Origin: Bacteroidales bacterium
GTDB lineage: Bacteria > Bacteroidota > Bacteroidia > Bacteroidales > WCHB1-69
Assembly: GCA_017525505.1 (NCBI GenBank)
Contig: JAFXSR010000012.1
Span: 186,001 to 250,000, forward strand
Direction of reading: 5' to 3'
DNA length: 64,000 nt
Below the pieces are notes generated by a model. It was not told the DNA's origin, searched no databases, and was given only the letters and a program-made list of their open reading frames with translations. Of the stretch, positions 20,726-30,700 are shown one piece after another (the first letter of the stretch is position 1; each line of letters begins with the position of its first letter). A program made the translations under genes and the position numbers.

Positions 20726-20863
20726 TGTTGTTGAATTTGGTTAATAATAAAGTGAATTGTTTTTTATGATAATAAATTATTTGTTATCAGTGTTTTAGTG
20801 TATTGTTTTTGTATGCGAGTTGTGTCTTGTAGCCTAATTTGATTATTAACATTTTGAAGTTGG

Positions 20864-20893
20864 CAAAGGTACAAAAAAGTTTAGAAAAAACAA
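20864..20893 (-). promoter_or_regulatory. Putative promoter of the 2500-aa protein gene
   Basis: On the minus strand, TACCTTTG followed by C (20871-20864) is a strong -7 box, with TTG (20893-20891) 19 bases upstream. The start codon is about 140 nt from the box. Confidence 0.7.
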
Positions 20894-20956
20894 TAAAAAA
20901 AAGTGAATAATCGTTAAATTATCCACCGTTAAATGTTAATATGTTGTATATCAAAA

Positions 20957-20990
20957 AAGTAGAAACGCAAATTTTTTTGCGTCTCTACTT
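20957..20990 (-). terminator. Terminator of the 2032-aa protein gene, slightly decayed copy
   Basis: AAGTAGAAACGCAAA pairs with TTTGCGTCTCTACTT (20957-20990) with one mismatch and extra T residues in the loop. On the minus strand a T run follows. It is clearly related to the perfect palindromes at 13071 and 27510. Confidence 0.75.
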
Positions 20991-21170
20991 CGGTTAGGCG
21001 TTAAGGTGTTAAGTCATTCGCTGCGCTCATTCGTCAAGACGTTAAGACGTCAAGGCGTGTAGTCACTCGCTTTGCTCGTTCGTGGAGATCAAATTCGTCT
21101 TAACGAATGCACGAAGTGCATGTCTTCACGAGCGAACGAAGTGAGCGTCTCCACGTCTCCACGTCTTAAC
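20991..21170. repeat. Hairpin-rich spacer repeat, copy C (longest copy)
   Basis: The 20726-21165 spacer holds the promoter (20864-20893), a conserved element (GTGAATAATCGTTAAATTA, near 20912), a terminator and this repeat. The repeat contains several GTTAAG/GTCAAG words, CTCGCTTTGCTCG, the hairpin ATGCAC-GAA-GTGCAT (21107-21121), GAGCGAACGAAGTGAGCG, CTCCACGTCTCCACG, and the terminal CGTCTTAACG that includes the stop codon. It is about 60 bp longer than copy B through extra internal words. Confidence 0.75.
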
Positions 21171-24100
21171 GTTTGATAAACTTCTTCGTCGCACTCACGT
21201 TGTCGCCGTTCACGCGTACGAAATACATGCCGGCCGCCATGTTGCTCAAGTCGATGCGGGCGTGGTTGTCGTTCAGTTCAACTTTCTGGATCATCTGGCC
21301 GAAGGCATTATAGACCACAGCTTCCTTCACTTCAACATTGCTGTTGACGTTCAGGTCGATGTAGTTGTCAGCGGGATTCGGCATCAGACTGATGCTGCTA
21401 GCCAGGGTGATGTTGTCGATACCCACACCTGTAGTGGTGAAGCTACTGGTGATAAAGTCGCTTTCATTGTCAGCGGCGCAAATAGCTTTCACACGCACAT
21501 CGTAAGTGCTATTGGCGGTCAGACCTTCAATATTGTATGAGGTGGTCTGAACGGTAGCCTCTTGCCACTGGCTTGCGGTGCTGAGTTTGTAACCAACTTT
21601 CCAAGAAGTCTCACTGCCACCAGCGGTCCAGGTCATAGTGGAGCTGTTCTGGGTGATGCTGTTTACTTGCAGGTTGGTAGGAGCTGCGCAAGAGTCAACG
21701 GGCTCTTCGTAAGTGGTGAAGGTCATTTCGCTACCATAAACGGTAGTGTCGTTGAAGGTGATGAATGCCTTATAAGTATAGCTTGTGTTAGCAGTCAACC
21801 CCGTGAGGTTAGCGGTGAATTCGTTGCCTGTACCTGTGCCTGCAATCGGGGTATAGGTGCCACCAACGGTAGTTTTCCATTCGAAACCGCAGGTGTTGAT
21901 GGTCACATCACTGGGATTGGTGATGGAAGCATTCAGTGTGGCGGAGGTCTGTCCGATGCTGGTCGCGCCATTGGTGGTTACGGTAGGATCGATCACAGCG
22001 GGACCGGAACCTCCACAGTCGCTGGTGAATGTTGACAAGGTGTATGAAGTGATGGTCCCCATATCCGAAAGGCTACAGAGTGTGGAACCGTCAGGACCTA
22101 TTACAGTAACGCCGGCCTCATAGTCATACTGACCAGTGTTCCAAATGAGAGACGTGCTGATATTGTCACATAACATCACACGGATGGTGTCCATAGTGGT
22201 TGTGCTGGTCATGTTGTGATTGACAGCTTCTACAATGGCAACATTCACACCATTTTGTTGTATGGTAATATAGGCGTCATTCCAACCGTCGCCATAGCTA
22301 TCGGTGCAAACAAATACGTATTCGCATTGTTCGGTGATGTCGCAGCCAGCAGTGGCGAATGAGGCTGGAATGGAAGCCCAAAGACTTGTTTCACCGCCAT
22401 CGCAATTAGCTTGTACATACACCTCGTATGGAGTCAATGCATTCAAACCAGTCAGGGTGAACGGATTGGTTGACACAGGAATGATGTTGGTTGCGTTGTA
22501 AGGATCAAATCCCGGAGTGCCATAGGCAATATTCCATGAGGTTTCGTCGCCACCGGGAGTCCATGACAGTGTCACAGAGGTAGTGGTGGCGGCAGAGGCT
22601 GCCAACTGAGTGGGTTTCGGGCAGGAGGAGGCATTGCCAACAAATACATTGTCAAGATAAATGTAGGCATCGCCATTACCATAGTTGCTGGTGCCTTGGA
22701 ATACGATGACCACATTGCTGGCATCGGTCAGGTTGGGGAGGTTGTATTCAACATCAGTCCATGTGCTTGTAGAAGTCAATCCTGTGGCTATGACGATGGT
22801 GTCGGTATAACCTCCGTCGGTGGATAGTAGTACGGAAAAGTCTCCTCCGTTAGGATTCTTATAGCTGAAGCCGACTATGGGAGTGGACAATGCGGTAAGG
22901 TCTAATACGGGCGTCTTCAGTTTGTTTGTGTATCCGTTGGGATTATAATAAGAATCGAATCTCAGGCCTGCGCCGAACTCTCCGGCGGAATAATAGTTCC
23001 ATTTGTAATCATAATAGGATGTTGTGCCTTCGCTATTGTCCCAGCATTCGGGAATGCCGGCGGTCAGGGTGTTGAAATCTTCGGAGAAAGGATTGTCGCC
23101 AGTTACAATGGTGGTGAGGCAAGGTGTTCTGAATGTAATGGTAATAAAGCTGGATTCACCGTCTCCACAGTCTGATTTCACACGTACGTTGTATAAAGTG
23201 GAAGGAGTCAGGCCATTGATGACAAAGCCGGGAGTACCGCTTATGGTTTCTGTTGTCCAGATGCTGTCGCCTGCTGCTTGGTATTCCAATATCCAAGAAC
23301 TCTCTTCGTCACCTATGGTCCATGAAATGGTGGCGGAGGTGGCGTCGCCTGACGGAATAGCACTCAGGTTGCCAGGCACAAAGCATCCGCTGCAGTTGGT
23401 GGTGAAAGTGTCGAGGATATTGGTGCTTATACTCGACAAGTCTTCAAGGGAGAAGAGAACAGCACCATCGTGGCTAAAGAAAAGTATGGATGCCTCACCG
23501 TCATAGACACCGCTATGCCATACCACTTGGGTCGGCATGTCGGAGCATAAATACAAGTGCAGGGTGTCGTAAGTTTGTGTACTTGTCAGTTCATGATTTA
23601 TTGCTTGCAAGGTTGCCACGGTAGTGCCTTCTTGGATTACGGTCATGTAAGCTTCATTCCAGCCGTCGCCATAGCTGTCGCCCAGAATGACGGTGTATTC
23701 GCATTGCTCTTCGGCATTACAAGAGAGCGTTGTGAAAGTGGTAGGGGTTAAGGCCCAGTCGCTGACTTCTCCGCCTCCGCAGTCAGCGCGTACATATACA
23801 TCGTATGGGGTGTTGGCGGTGAGGCCGATAAGGTCGTAGGGAATGCCAGAGGCATGTACAATGGTGCCGTTGCCATGGGTAAAACCAACAGGCCCGTATT
23901 CAATATCCCACTCCGTTTCGTCATCACCTTCGGTCCATGACAAGGTGGCAGAAGTGAGGTCGATGTTGGAAACGGTTAATGCTGATGGTTTCTGGCAGTT
24001 GGTGATGGTGTTGATGCTCAGGTTGTCGATATAGGCGTATGCGAAGTTTGACACGTATTGGTTTTTAAAGGCGATGTAGCGGGCGCCAGTGCCGTCATAT

Positions 24101-27100
24101 CCGCTGAAATCGACCTCTTTCTCAACCCAGGCGCTGACACTGGTCGGATCGGGATAAACAGTGTCAATTGCCACAAAAGTGCTGGCGTCTTCCGGGTCGC
24201 TGATAACACCGACTAACAATCTGTCTGAGGAATAAGTGGCTTTGTACATGAAGCTTGCACGCAGTGTGTTGAGTGGTATGCTGGCATCAAACTCAGGGGT
24301 GATGGCCATGTTGTAGATGCCGTTGTTCGCATAGAAGTACATTGAACCTGTGCTTTGATAGCCGCCATCGTATATGTATGGCATTAAGTCGGAGTTGCTG
24401 TCGAATCTGTCCCAGCAAAAAGGGAAAGCGTCGCCACCTGTGCCGTAGCTATCGAAGTTCTCAGTGTAAGGTAGGGAGGTAATCACACTACATTCGGTTC
24501 TGCAGGATGTGAGGGTCCAGTTGCTGTAATCACCACCACCGCAGTTGGAACGGATGCGGATGTTGTATGCGGTGTTGGCGTCAAGTCCGGTCAGTTCGTA
24601 AGGAGATGTGACAGAGCCCACATGAGTCCAGTTGGTATCGTTTTCGTTTTGGTATTCCATTTCCCAGGATGTTTCTGTGCTTCCGCTGACCCAGTTTATG
24701 GTAATGCTTGATGTGCTGACTTCGTTTGTATATGCGTTGGGGGCAATACAGGTGACGGTGTTGTCGCAAGGAATAAAGAACTTCACATTGCTGCGGTCGG
24801 AGGTAGTTTCTCCGTAAGTGCCGGGGGCAGCGGGATCCGGGTTGTTGTAGTCATTGTGTATGTATATTGTGCGCTTTGCTCCTGCGTCATGCGCAAGGAA
24901 GGTGTATGCATAGCCGTTGTAATCGCCGGAATTGTCGTCCACTGCAAGCACGAGGTTGTCGGTGCCGTTGTATTGGAATGGTGTGGAGAAAACGAAAGTG
25001 TTCCAGCCTTGCTGGCAGTTCAAGCTGCCGCTATATACCTGTGTGAGTTCGCTTAAAGGTATATAGTTTGAAGAAGCTGAGAAGGAGGACTGGGAGGTAT
25101 GGCCCAAATAAATGACCACATTGGATTTGCCCGTTGATGCGTCGGTGTATTCGTATTCGAATGCGATACTGTCGATGGTGCTGGCACCGCCCATTTCGGA
25201 GGCAAGGAATATCTGCTGGCTGTAAGTATAGTTGTAATAGTTGTTCACAGGAATATAGTAGGTTGAGATAGTGCCTTCAGTGAAGGGGTCACCACCTGCC
25301 ATACAATGGGTGGTGAAGTTTCTCTCAATGGTGTCAGCAGTGCCAAGGTCGCAGTTGCTGTAAACCATCACCTCGTATGCTGTGGTGGGCAGGAGGCCGG
25401 AGAGCATCAGGCAGGTGCCGTCCACAATTTGGGTGTTCCAGTTTTCTTCTCCGGCTGCGGAGTATTTCACGGTATAGCTGTCGGCGCCATAAAAAGCTTC
25501 TTCCCATGATACTAGGGCAGAAGTGCCGACGATTTGACTGATGGCTACATTGACAGGGGGATAACAGGTGGCGGGAGTGGTGAAGGTAACCGTTCTCCAC
25601 AAACTGGTGTCACCAGAGCAGTTGGAGGCCACGCGCAATAGGTAGGTGGTGTTGGATTCCAGGCTGGTGAGCTGAAAGGAAGTGCCGCTCACGTTCTCGA
25701 AATGGGCTTCAGGGGCATTCCAATCCATATTGGCGGGCACATATTGAACAAAGAAGTCGTTGACATCAGCCGATGGGGCTTCCCATGCCACCACAGCGGT
25801 GAAAGCGGTGATGTTGGAGACAGTGGGTTGTGAGGGTCTGTCGCATGAGGGGGATGAAACTCGCAAATTGGTGATAATCGGGCCTTCGCCGTCGCCTTGT
25901 GTATTGTCATTTCTCCATCCGAAAACCAGCTTGGCGAGTGATGTGGCATCAGGGTTTTGCACAGGATTGGTCATCAGCGCGTCAACGTGGAGGGTGCCAT
26001 CAATCAGGTTGATAATATAGTTGTATGAGTTGTCTGTGTATGCGGAAAAGTCGGCAGCGTATGTGCCGTCTGAATAGGAGATCCATGAGGGGTTTGTGGC
26101 ATAGTCCGCCTCCATGGGAGCTAAAAAGAGTTTCATGTAGTCGTAGGGAATGTAAGTGCCTTCACCGCCGCACTGGAGGTCAAAGGACACAACGATTGTT
26201 CCGGCTTCGCCGACAATGATATGCTTTTCGGCGGATACCGACGAAGAATTACCGGTATTATATCCGGGAGTGTTGCCATCGTTGGTGACAAACAATGCGT
26301 TCACACCGCCGGTGGTGCCTTTTGTCCAGTAATTGCTGTTTGTGCCGTTGTTAAGTATCCAACTGTCGTTTTCGCCGAAGGTAGCGATATAGGGCAGACT
26401 TTCAGGAACCAGCATGGTTGTGAAAGAAGTTGATCTCCAGAAACTGGTGTTAGTGCCGCAGTCTGTAGCAACACGTATGTCATAGTGCGTTACGGGAGCA
26501 AGCAGGCCAGTAAGGTCGTATTGGGTGCCGCTGACATTGTCGGACTGGGCGTTCTCCCAAGTCTGGCTTGCGGTCTTATATTGGATCACATAGTTGCTGG
26601 CGTCTTCAGAGGCTGTCCATGAAACCATTGCGCCGGTTGCGTTGACATTGCTCACACTGATGCTTGAGGGAGCATGGCAGGGGTTGATTTCTGCCAGGTA
26701 TGAGAAGCTGGTCTTGGGTATGAATGTTTGCCCGGTGGGACTATAGGAACCGTATGCATATACTCCTTGGTCGTTGGTCGTTGACACGCCGAGAAAGCGT
26801 GCGTTGGAAAAGGTGCCGGTAGTGGTGTTCTGAACGTCTAGTACAAGATTGCCACCCTGGTAGGTATAGGGGGTGGAAAAGGTGATGGTTATTTGTTCAT
26901 TGGCACAGGACACTTGCCCCGTATATACGGTTGACAGTCCGCTTTCGATATAAGAGGCGGAAAAACCGTAGTTTTCCTGGGTGGTCTCTCCAAGCTGGAT
27001 GTTAAATGGACATCCCCACACATTGGAGGGACTGAGGTCCAGGTAAAAAGTCATGGAAGTGATGGTGGCTCCATTCAAATTGGCTAACATGCTGGCGGGA

Positions 27101-27264
27101 TAGATAAGCTGACAATGGGTCATCGCATCCATCCACAAACCATAGAAAGGCAAGTAGCTATTGTCCTCTGAACCGTCAGCCACTGTCAATGTGTTCTGGG
27201 CCGAAAGTTGCATGGAATTGAAAACCAATAGTACGGTCAGCAGAAAGAGTGAGATTTTTTTCAT
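21166..27264 (-). CDS. Giant T9SS-secreted fibronectin-III mosaic protein with two 'DSYGDGWN' domains (2032 aa)
   Basis: Signal peptide about 1-23 (MKKISLFLLTVLLVFNSMQLSAQ). The recurrent beta-rich module occurs at about 24-195 (YLPFYGLWMDAMTHCQLIYPASML) and again at about 655-835 (YTYSQQIFLASEMGG). Fibronectin III and anchor-J-like modules follow. Two copies of a disulfide-type domain with the core DSYGDGWN lie at about 1179-1290 (CEYTVILGDSYGDGWNEAYM) and 1641-1748 (CEYVFVCTDSYGDGWNDAYI). The same core occurs in the 2057-aa paralog and in the C10 protease at 34038. The C-terminus has a fibronectin-like module, one fibronectin III domain, then the sorting domain (about 1956-2032). Role inferred: exported surface adhesin or scaffold. 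The DSYGDGWN domain might bind metal or ligand, but that is a guess from its Asp-rich loop. Confidence 0.92.
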   Translation of the reverse strand: MKKISLFLLTVLLVFNSMQLSAQNTLTVADGSEDNSYLPFYGLWMDAMTHCQLIYPASMLANLNGATITSMTFYLDLSPSNVWGCPFNIQLGETTQENYGFSASYIESGLSTVYTGQVSCANEQITITFSTPYTYQGGNLVLDVQNTTTGTFSNARFLGVSTTNDQGVYAYGSYSPTGQTFIPKTSFSYLAEINPCHAPSSISVSNVNATGAMVSWTASEDASNYVIQYKTASQTWENAQSDNVSGTQYDLTGLLAPVTHYDIRVATDCGTNTSFWRSTSFTTMLVPESLPYIATFGENDSWILNNGTNSNYWTKGTTGGVNALFVTNDGNTPGYNTGNSSSVSAEKHIIVGEAGTIVVSFDLQCGGEGTYIPYDYMKLFLAPMEADYATNPSWISYSDGTYAADFSAYTDNSYNYIINLIDGTLHVDALMTNPVQNPDATSLAKLVFGWRNDNTQGDGEGPIITNLRVSSPSCDRPSQPTVSNITAFTAVVAWEAPSADVNDFFVQYVPANMDWNAPEAHFENVSGTSFQLTSLESNTTYLLRVASNCSGDTSLWRTVTFTTPATCYPPVNVAISQIVGTSALVSWEEAFYGADSYTVKYSAAGEENWNTQIVDGTCLMLSGLLPTTAYEVMVYSNCDLGTADTIERNFTTHCMAGGDPFTEGTISTYYIPVNNYYNYTYSQQIFLASEMGGASTIDSIAFEYEYTDASTGKSNVVIYLGHTSQSSFSASSNYIPLSELTQVYSGSLNCQQGWNTFVFSTPFQYNGTDNLVLAVDDNSGDYNGYAYTFLAHDAGAKRTIYIHNDYNNPDPAAPGTYGETTSDRSNVKFFIPCDNTVTCIAPNAYTNEVSTSSITINWVSGSTETSWEMEYQNENDTNWTHVGSVTSPYELTGLDANTAYNIRIRSNCGGGDYSNWTLTSCRTECSVITSLPYTENFDSYGTGGDAFPFCWDRFDSNSDLMPYIYDGGYQSTGSMYFYANNGIYNMAITPEFDASIPLNTLRASFMYKATYSSDRLLVGVISDPEDASTFVAIDTVYPDPTSVSAWVEKEVDFSGYDGTGARYIAFKNQYVSNFAYAYIDNLSINTITNCQKPSALTVSNIDLTSATLSWTEGDDETEWDIEYGPVGFTHGNGTIVHASGIPYDLIGLTANTPYDVYVRADCGGGEVSDWALTPTTFTTLSCNAEEQCEYTVILGDSYGDGWNEAYMTVIQEGTTVATLQAINHELTSTQTYDTLHLYLCSDMPTQVVWHSGVYDGEASILFFSHDGAVLFSLEDLSSISTNILDTFTTNCSGCFVPGNLSAIPSGDATSATISWTIGDEESSWILEYQAAGDSIWTTETISGTPGFVINGLTPSTLYNVRVKSDCGDGESSFITITFRTPCLTTIVTGDNPFSEDFNTLTAGIPECWDNSEGTTSYYDYKWNYYSAGEFGAGLRFDSYYNPNGYTNKLKTPVLDLTALSTPIVGFSYKNPNGGDFSVLLSTDGGYTDTIVIATGLTSTSTWTDVEYNLPNLTDASNVVIVFQGTSNYGNGDAYIYLDNVFVGNASSCPKPTQLAASAATTTSVTLSWTPGGDETSWNIAYGTPGFDPYNATNIIPVSTNPFTLTGLNALTPYEVYVQANCDGGETSLWASIPASFATAGCDITEQCEYVFVCTDSYGDGWNDAYITIQQNGVNVAIVEAVNHNMTSTTTMDTIRVMLCDNISTSLIWNTGQYDYEAGVTVIGPDGSTLCSLSDMGTITSYTLSTFTSDCGGSGPAVIDPTVTTNGATSIGQTSATLNASITNPSDVTINTCGFEWKTTVGGTYTPIAGTGTGNEFTANLTGLTANTSYTYKAFITFNDTTVYGSEMTFTTYEEPVDSCAAPTNLQVNSITQNSSTMTWTAGGSETSWKVGYKLSTASQWQEATVQTTSYNIEGLTANSTYDVRVKAICAADNESDFITSSFTTTGVGIDNITLASSISLMPNPADNYIDLNVNSNVEVKEAVVYNAFGQMIQKVELNDNHARIDLSNMAAGMYFVRVNGDNVSATKKFIKR

Positions 27265-27412
27265 AAATTATCGGATTTGGAGGGTGATATACTTAGATTT
27301 GATGAAATGACGTTTTTTTTTATATGTATTTTATTTATAGTAATTTAAGACAGCCTAAAGTTGTATTTTTGTCATCAGGCAGGTTCTGTGAATGTAAATA
27401 GTTTTAAGTCAA

Positions 27413-27447
27413 CAAAAGTAGTAAAAAAAAACCGGAATATCGGACAA
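27413..27447 (-). promoter_or_regulatory. Putative promoter of the 2032-aa protein gene
   Basis: On the minus strand, TACTTTTG (27420-27413) fits TAnnTTTG. The nearest upstream TTG (27447-27445) is 24 bases away, longer than in the sister promoters, so this one may be weaker. Confidence 0.5.
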
Positions 27448-27509
27448 TAAATGTGAATAAACGTTAATTTATTTTTTACCTTATGATGTTAATATCTTGG
27501 TTGTAAAAA

Positions 27510-27543
27510 AAAGTAGAGACGCAAAATTTTGCGTCTCTACTTT
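27510..27543 (-). terminator. Perfect 34-bp palindromic terminator of the 2057-aa protein gene
   Basis: Identical to the palindrome at 13071-13104 (AAAGTAGAGACGCAAAA plus its reverse complement). On the minus strand it is followed by an uninterrupted T run. Confidence 0.8.
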
Positions 27544-27708
27544 CGGTTAGGTGTTAAGGCGTTCGCTGCGCTCATTCGTCAAGATGTCAAGGCGTGTAGT
27601 CACTCGTTTCGCTCGTTCGTGGAGATCAAAATTCGTCTTAACGAATGCATGAAGAGCATGTCTTCACGAGCGAACGAAGTGAGCGTCTCCACGCTTCCAC
27701 GTCTTAAC
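27544..27708. repeat. Hairpin-rich spacer repeat, copy D
   Basis: The 27265-27703 spacer has the promoter, a diverged conserved element (GTGAATAAACGTTAATTTA, near 27452), the terminator and this repeat. The central hairpin is degraded here (ATGCAT-GAA-GAGCAT, 27645-27659, one mismatch and one wobble pair). The flanking words GAGCGAACGAAGTGAGCG and CGTCTTAACG are intact, and the last again contains the neighbouring stop codon. Confidence 0.75.
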
Positions 27709-30700
27709 GTTTGATGAACTTCTTCGTCGCACTTACATTGTCGCCGTTCACTCTCACGAAATACATGCCGGCGGCCATGTTGCTGAGGTCGATGCGGGCA
27801 TGGTTCTCAGTGAGCTGTACAGTTTGGATCATCTGGCCGAAGGCGTTATAAACCACAGCTTCCTTCACGTTCATGTTGCTGTTCACGTTCATGTCGATGT
27901 ATTTGTCAGCGGGGTTCGGCATCAGGCTGATGCTGTTAGTTAACGTGATGTTGTCGATACCCACACTACTGGTGGTGAAGTTGCTGGTGATGAAGTCGCT
28001 TTCGTTATCAGCGGCGCAGATGGCTTTTACCCGCACCTCGTAGGTGCTGTTGGCAGTCAAGCCTGTCATGTCATAGCTGGTAGTATTCACGGTAGCCTCT
28101 TGCCACTGGCTTGCGTTTTGCAGTTTGTAGCCCACTTTCCATGAAGTCTCGCTTCCGCCAGAGGTCCAGGTCATAGTGGCGCTGTTCTGGGTGATGTTGT
28201 TAACTTGCAGGTTGGTAGGAGCATTGCAAGGATCAGCGGGAGCGGCGGGAGTGGTGAAGTTTACAGGAGTGGTCCATTCGCTGGTAGCGTCTCCGCAATT
28301 GGCTTGTACACGTACCTGATAGGTGGTCTGGGTAGCCAAACCGGAAATGTGGTAAGTGGCGGCTGTCACAGGAATGCTGTTACTCCAGTTGCTAGCAGAA
28401 GCTTGCTTGTACTGAACGTTCCAGGCATTTTCGTTGCCGGCAGGAACCCAGTTCACGTCAGCAGAATTATAGGTGACACTGGGGATGGTAACATTGGTGG
28501 GAACGTTGCAAGTGGAAGGAGGTGTGCTGCCGTTGCAGTTGGTGGTGAAGGTGGTCAGTGTGCCGGAAGGAGTGCCGGAAGTGACATAGATTTCAGTGCC
28601 ATCAGGACCAGTTACGGAAAAGCTGCATTCGGAATCAAAGTTGCCGGAATGCCAAATCAGACTGGTGGATTCATTGTCGCAGAGGGGTACCGTCTCAGTG
28701 GCAGAATAGCCTGAGGATATTCCGAGGGTGGCCACCGTAATGCCGTTTTGCTGCACTGTGATGGAGGCTCCGTTCCATCCGTCACCGAAATTGTCTTCAA
28801 GACTGAAAGTGTATGAGCATTGGTCGGCAACATCACAAATACTGGTGCTGAAGTTGGTGGTGGCTGCACTCGAGATGCCGTCGATGCTGCCGCAGTCGGC
28901 TGTCACATATACGGTGTATGCTGTACCCGAAGTCAAGCCTGTCAGCACAGTCGTGTTGGAGTAAACCGTTTCAGTAGTTCCTGAGCCGGGGGTGAATCCG
29001 CTTTCGCCATATTCAATAATATAGGAGCCGGCGGTGCCGTTCCAGGTCACGGTGGCAGAGGTCATTCCGACATTGGAGACCGCTATGCCTGTGGGGGCTG
29101 GGCAGGCAATGGTGGTGGTGAAATGGATGTGGTTGGTCTCGTCTGCTACTTGGTCGGGTGTAGCGCAGTTGGTGATGACATATACCTCGTAGGCGGTCTC
29201 TGGATCTAAGTTGTTCAGGTCTGTTGAAGGAGTAGGACCAGCTACCACACTTTGCCAGGTGGTTTCGTTGTTGGCCTTGTAGAATACTGTCCATGAATCA
29301 TGGGTGGCGTCGTGGTCAACCCAGCTGATGGTGGCGTTGTGGCCGTCCACATTGGTGGCGGTGACGCTGGTCTTCACGGGCGAGGGACAGCCGGGAATCA
29401 GGGAAACGGTGATGTCGTCCAAGTTCCAGGAAGTGGAGCTCGTGGCGGTAGTGTTGACGCCGGTGAGACGCAGTGCGATTCTCAAACCCGTTTGCGGAGT
29501 GACTCCACTGAAGTCGTAGGGTCCGATGAAGTCGGCATGGGGAGCGTCAGTGCCAGTGCGGTTGAAGGCGGTGGCGGGGATGGTGTCAATCGCCACGAAA
29601 GTAGCCGGGTTGGTGATGTCGGAAATGTAGCCGAGCGCCATGGTACCGGCACCAGAAGCGTTGGAGGCCGTGGTATTACCCCACATCGAGATGCGCAGGG
29701 TGTTGATGTCGTTGCTGAATTCCGGCAGTACCACCATGGTGGGGCCGCCTTTCATCTCCAAAGTGTTCAGACCTGAATATGCGGAGTTGGCATAGCCTAA
29801 ATACACAAAAGGAGAGGTGCCATTGTCCACAACCTGTGTCTCGGGAGTGGCCCAGCAAGCTCCAACAGATACAGCGGTATTTGCAGCACCTGGATAGCCT
29901 TCAAAGTCCTCGAACCAAGGAGTGGTTTCGTCAATGGTGATCTGACCACAGCTGGTGCTGAAGTTGAATGCTGGTGAGAGGGCGGAAGAGTCACTGCCGC
30001 AGAGGGAACGTACAAATACATGGTAAGAAGAGCTTGGCATCAAGTTGCTCAAGGTGATGAAGGTGTCGGTGGTGGTGTAATAAGTGGTGTCAGACAGAAT
30101 GACATATACACCGTATTCATCGGCATTGCCACTCCAAGAGATGGTGGCCTCGTCGAGACTTACATCGGAGGCGGTGAAGTTTGTGGGAGGATAGCATGTC
30201 ACACACTGGACTATCAGTTCAAAACCGTCACGTTGTCCTGAAGCGTCAGAAGTGAATTTTACGGTCAGTGGACCGGTGGTAGAAAGCACGTTCACCACTT
30301 GGTTGTTGCCGTGGTATCTTGCAATATAGTCACCGTCTGTGCCAACGCCGTCATATACATACAGGTAATCCCAGCCAGATTCTGTTGTGGCTGTTCCTGT
30401 CAGGCTCAGCTTGGCGTCAGGGTTGGCGGGATAAAGTACCAAAGTGCTGTTGCAACTGTTGCTGTATTGTCCATTTGCGCCGCCATTGTCATAAATCACC
30501 ATGCCGCAAGTGGTCAATGTGTCGCTGCCGGTGGCATTCATGACATATTGTCCGGGTATTACTGTAAACGGGCCTTCCCAAGTGCTGCCACAGTCGGCTT
30601 GTACATAAAAGTGGTAAGCGGTGCCGCCAATGAGGTTGTCAATGGTATAAGGGTTAGCATCTGCGAAAACCTCTGTGCCGATGCTTTGACCAGGGGTGAA

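Noticed and set aside
7494..27708. Spacer repeats considered as insertion-sequence ends or attachment sites
   Set aside because: No transposase or integrase, no target duplications seen; the copies overlap stop codons and fit a spacer repeat family better.
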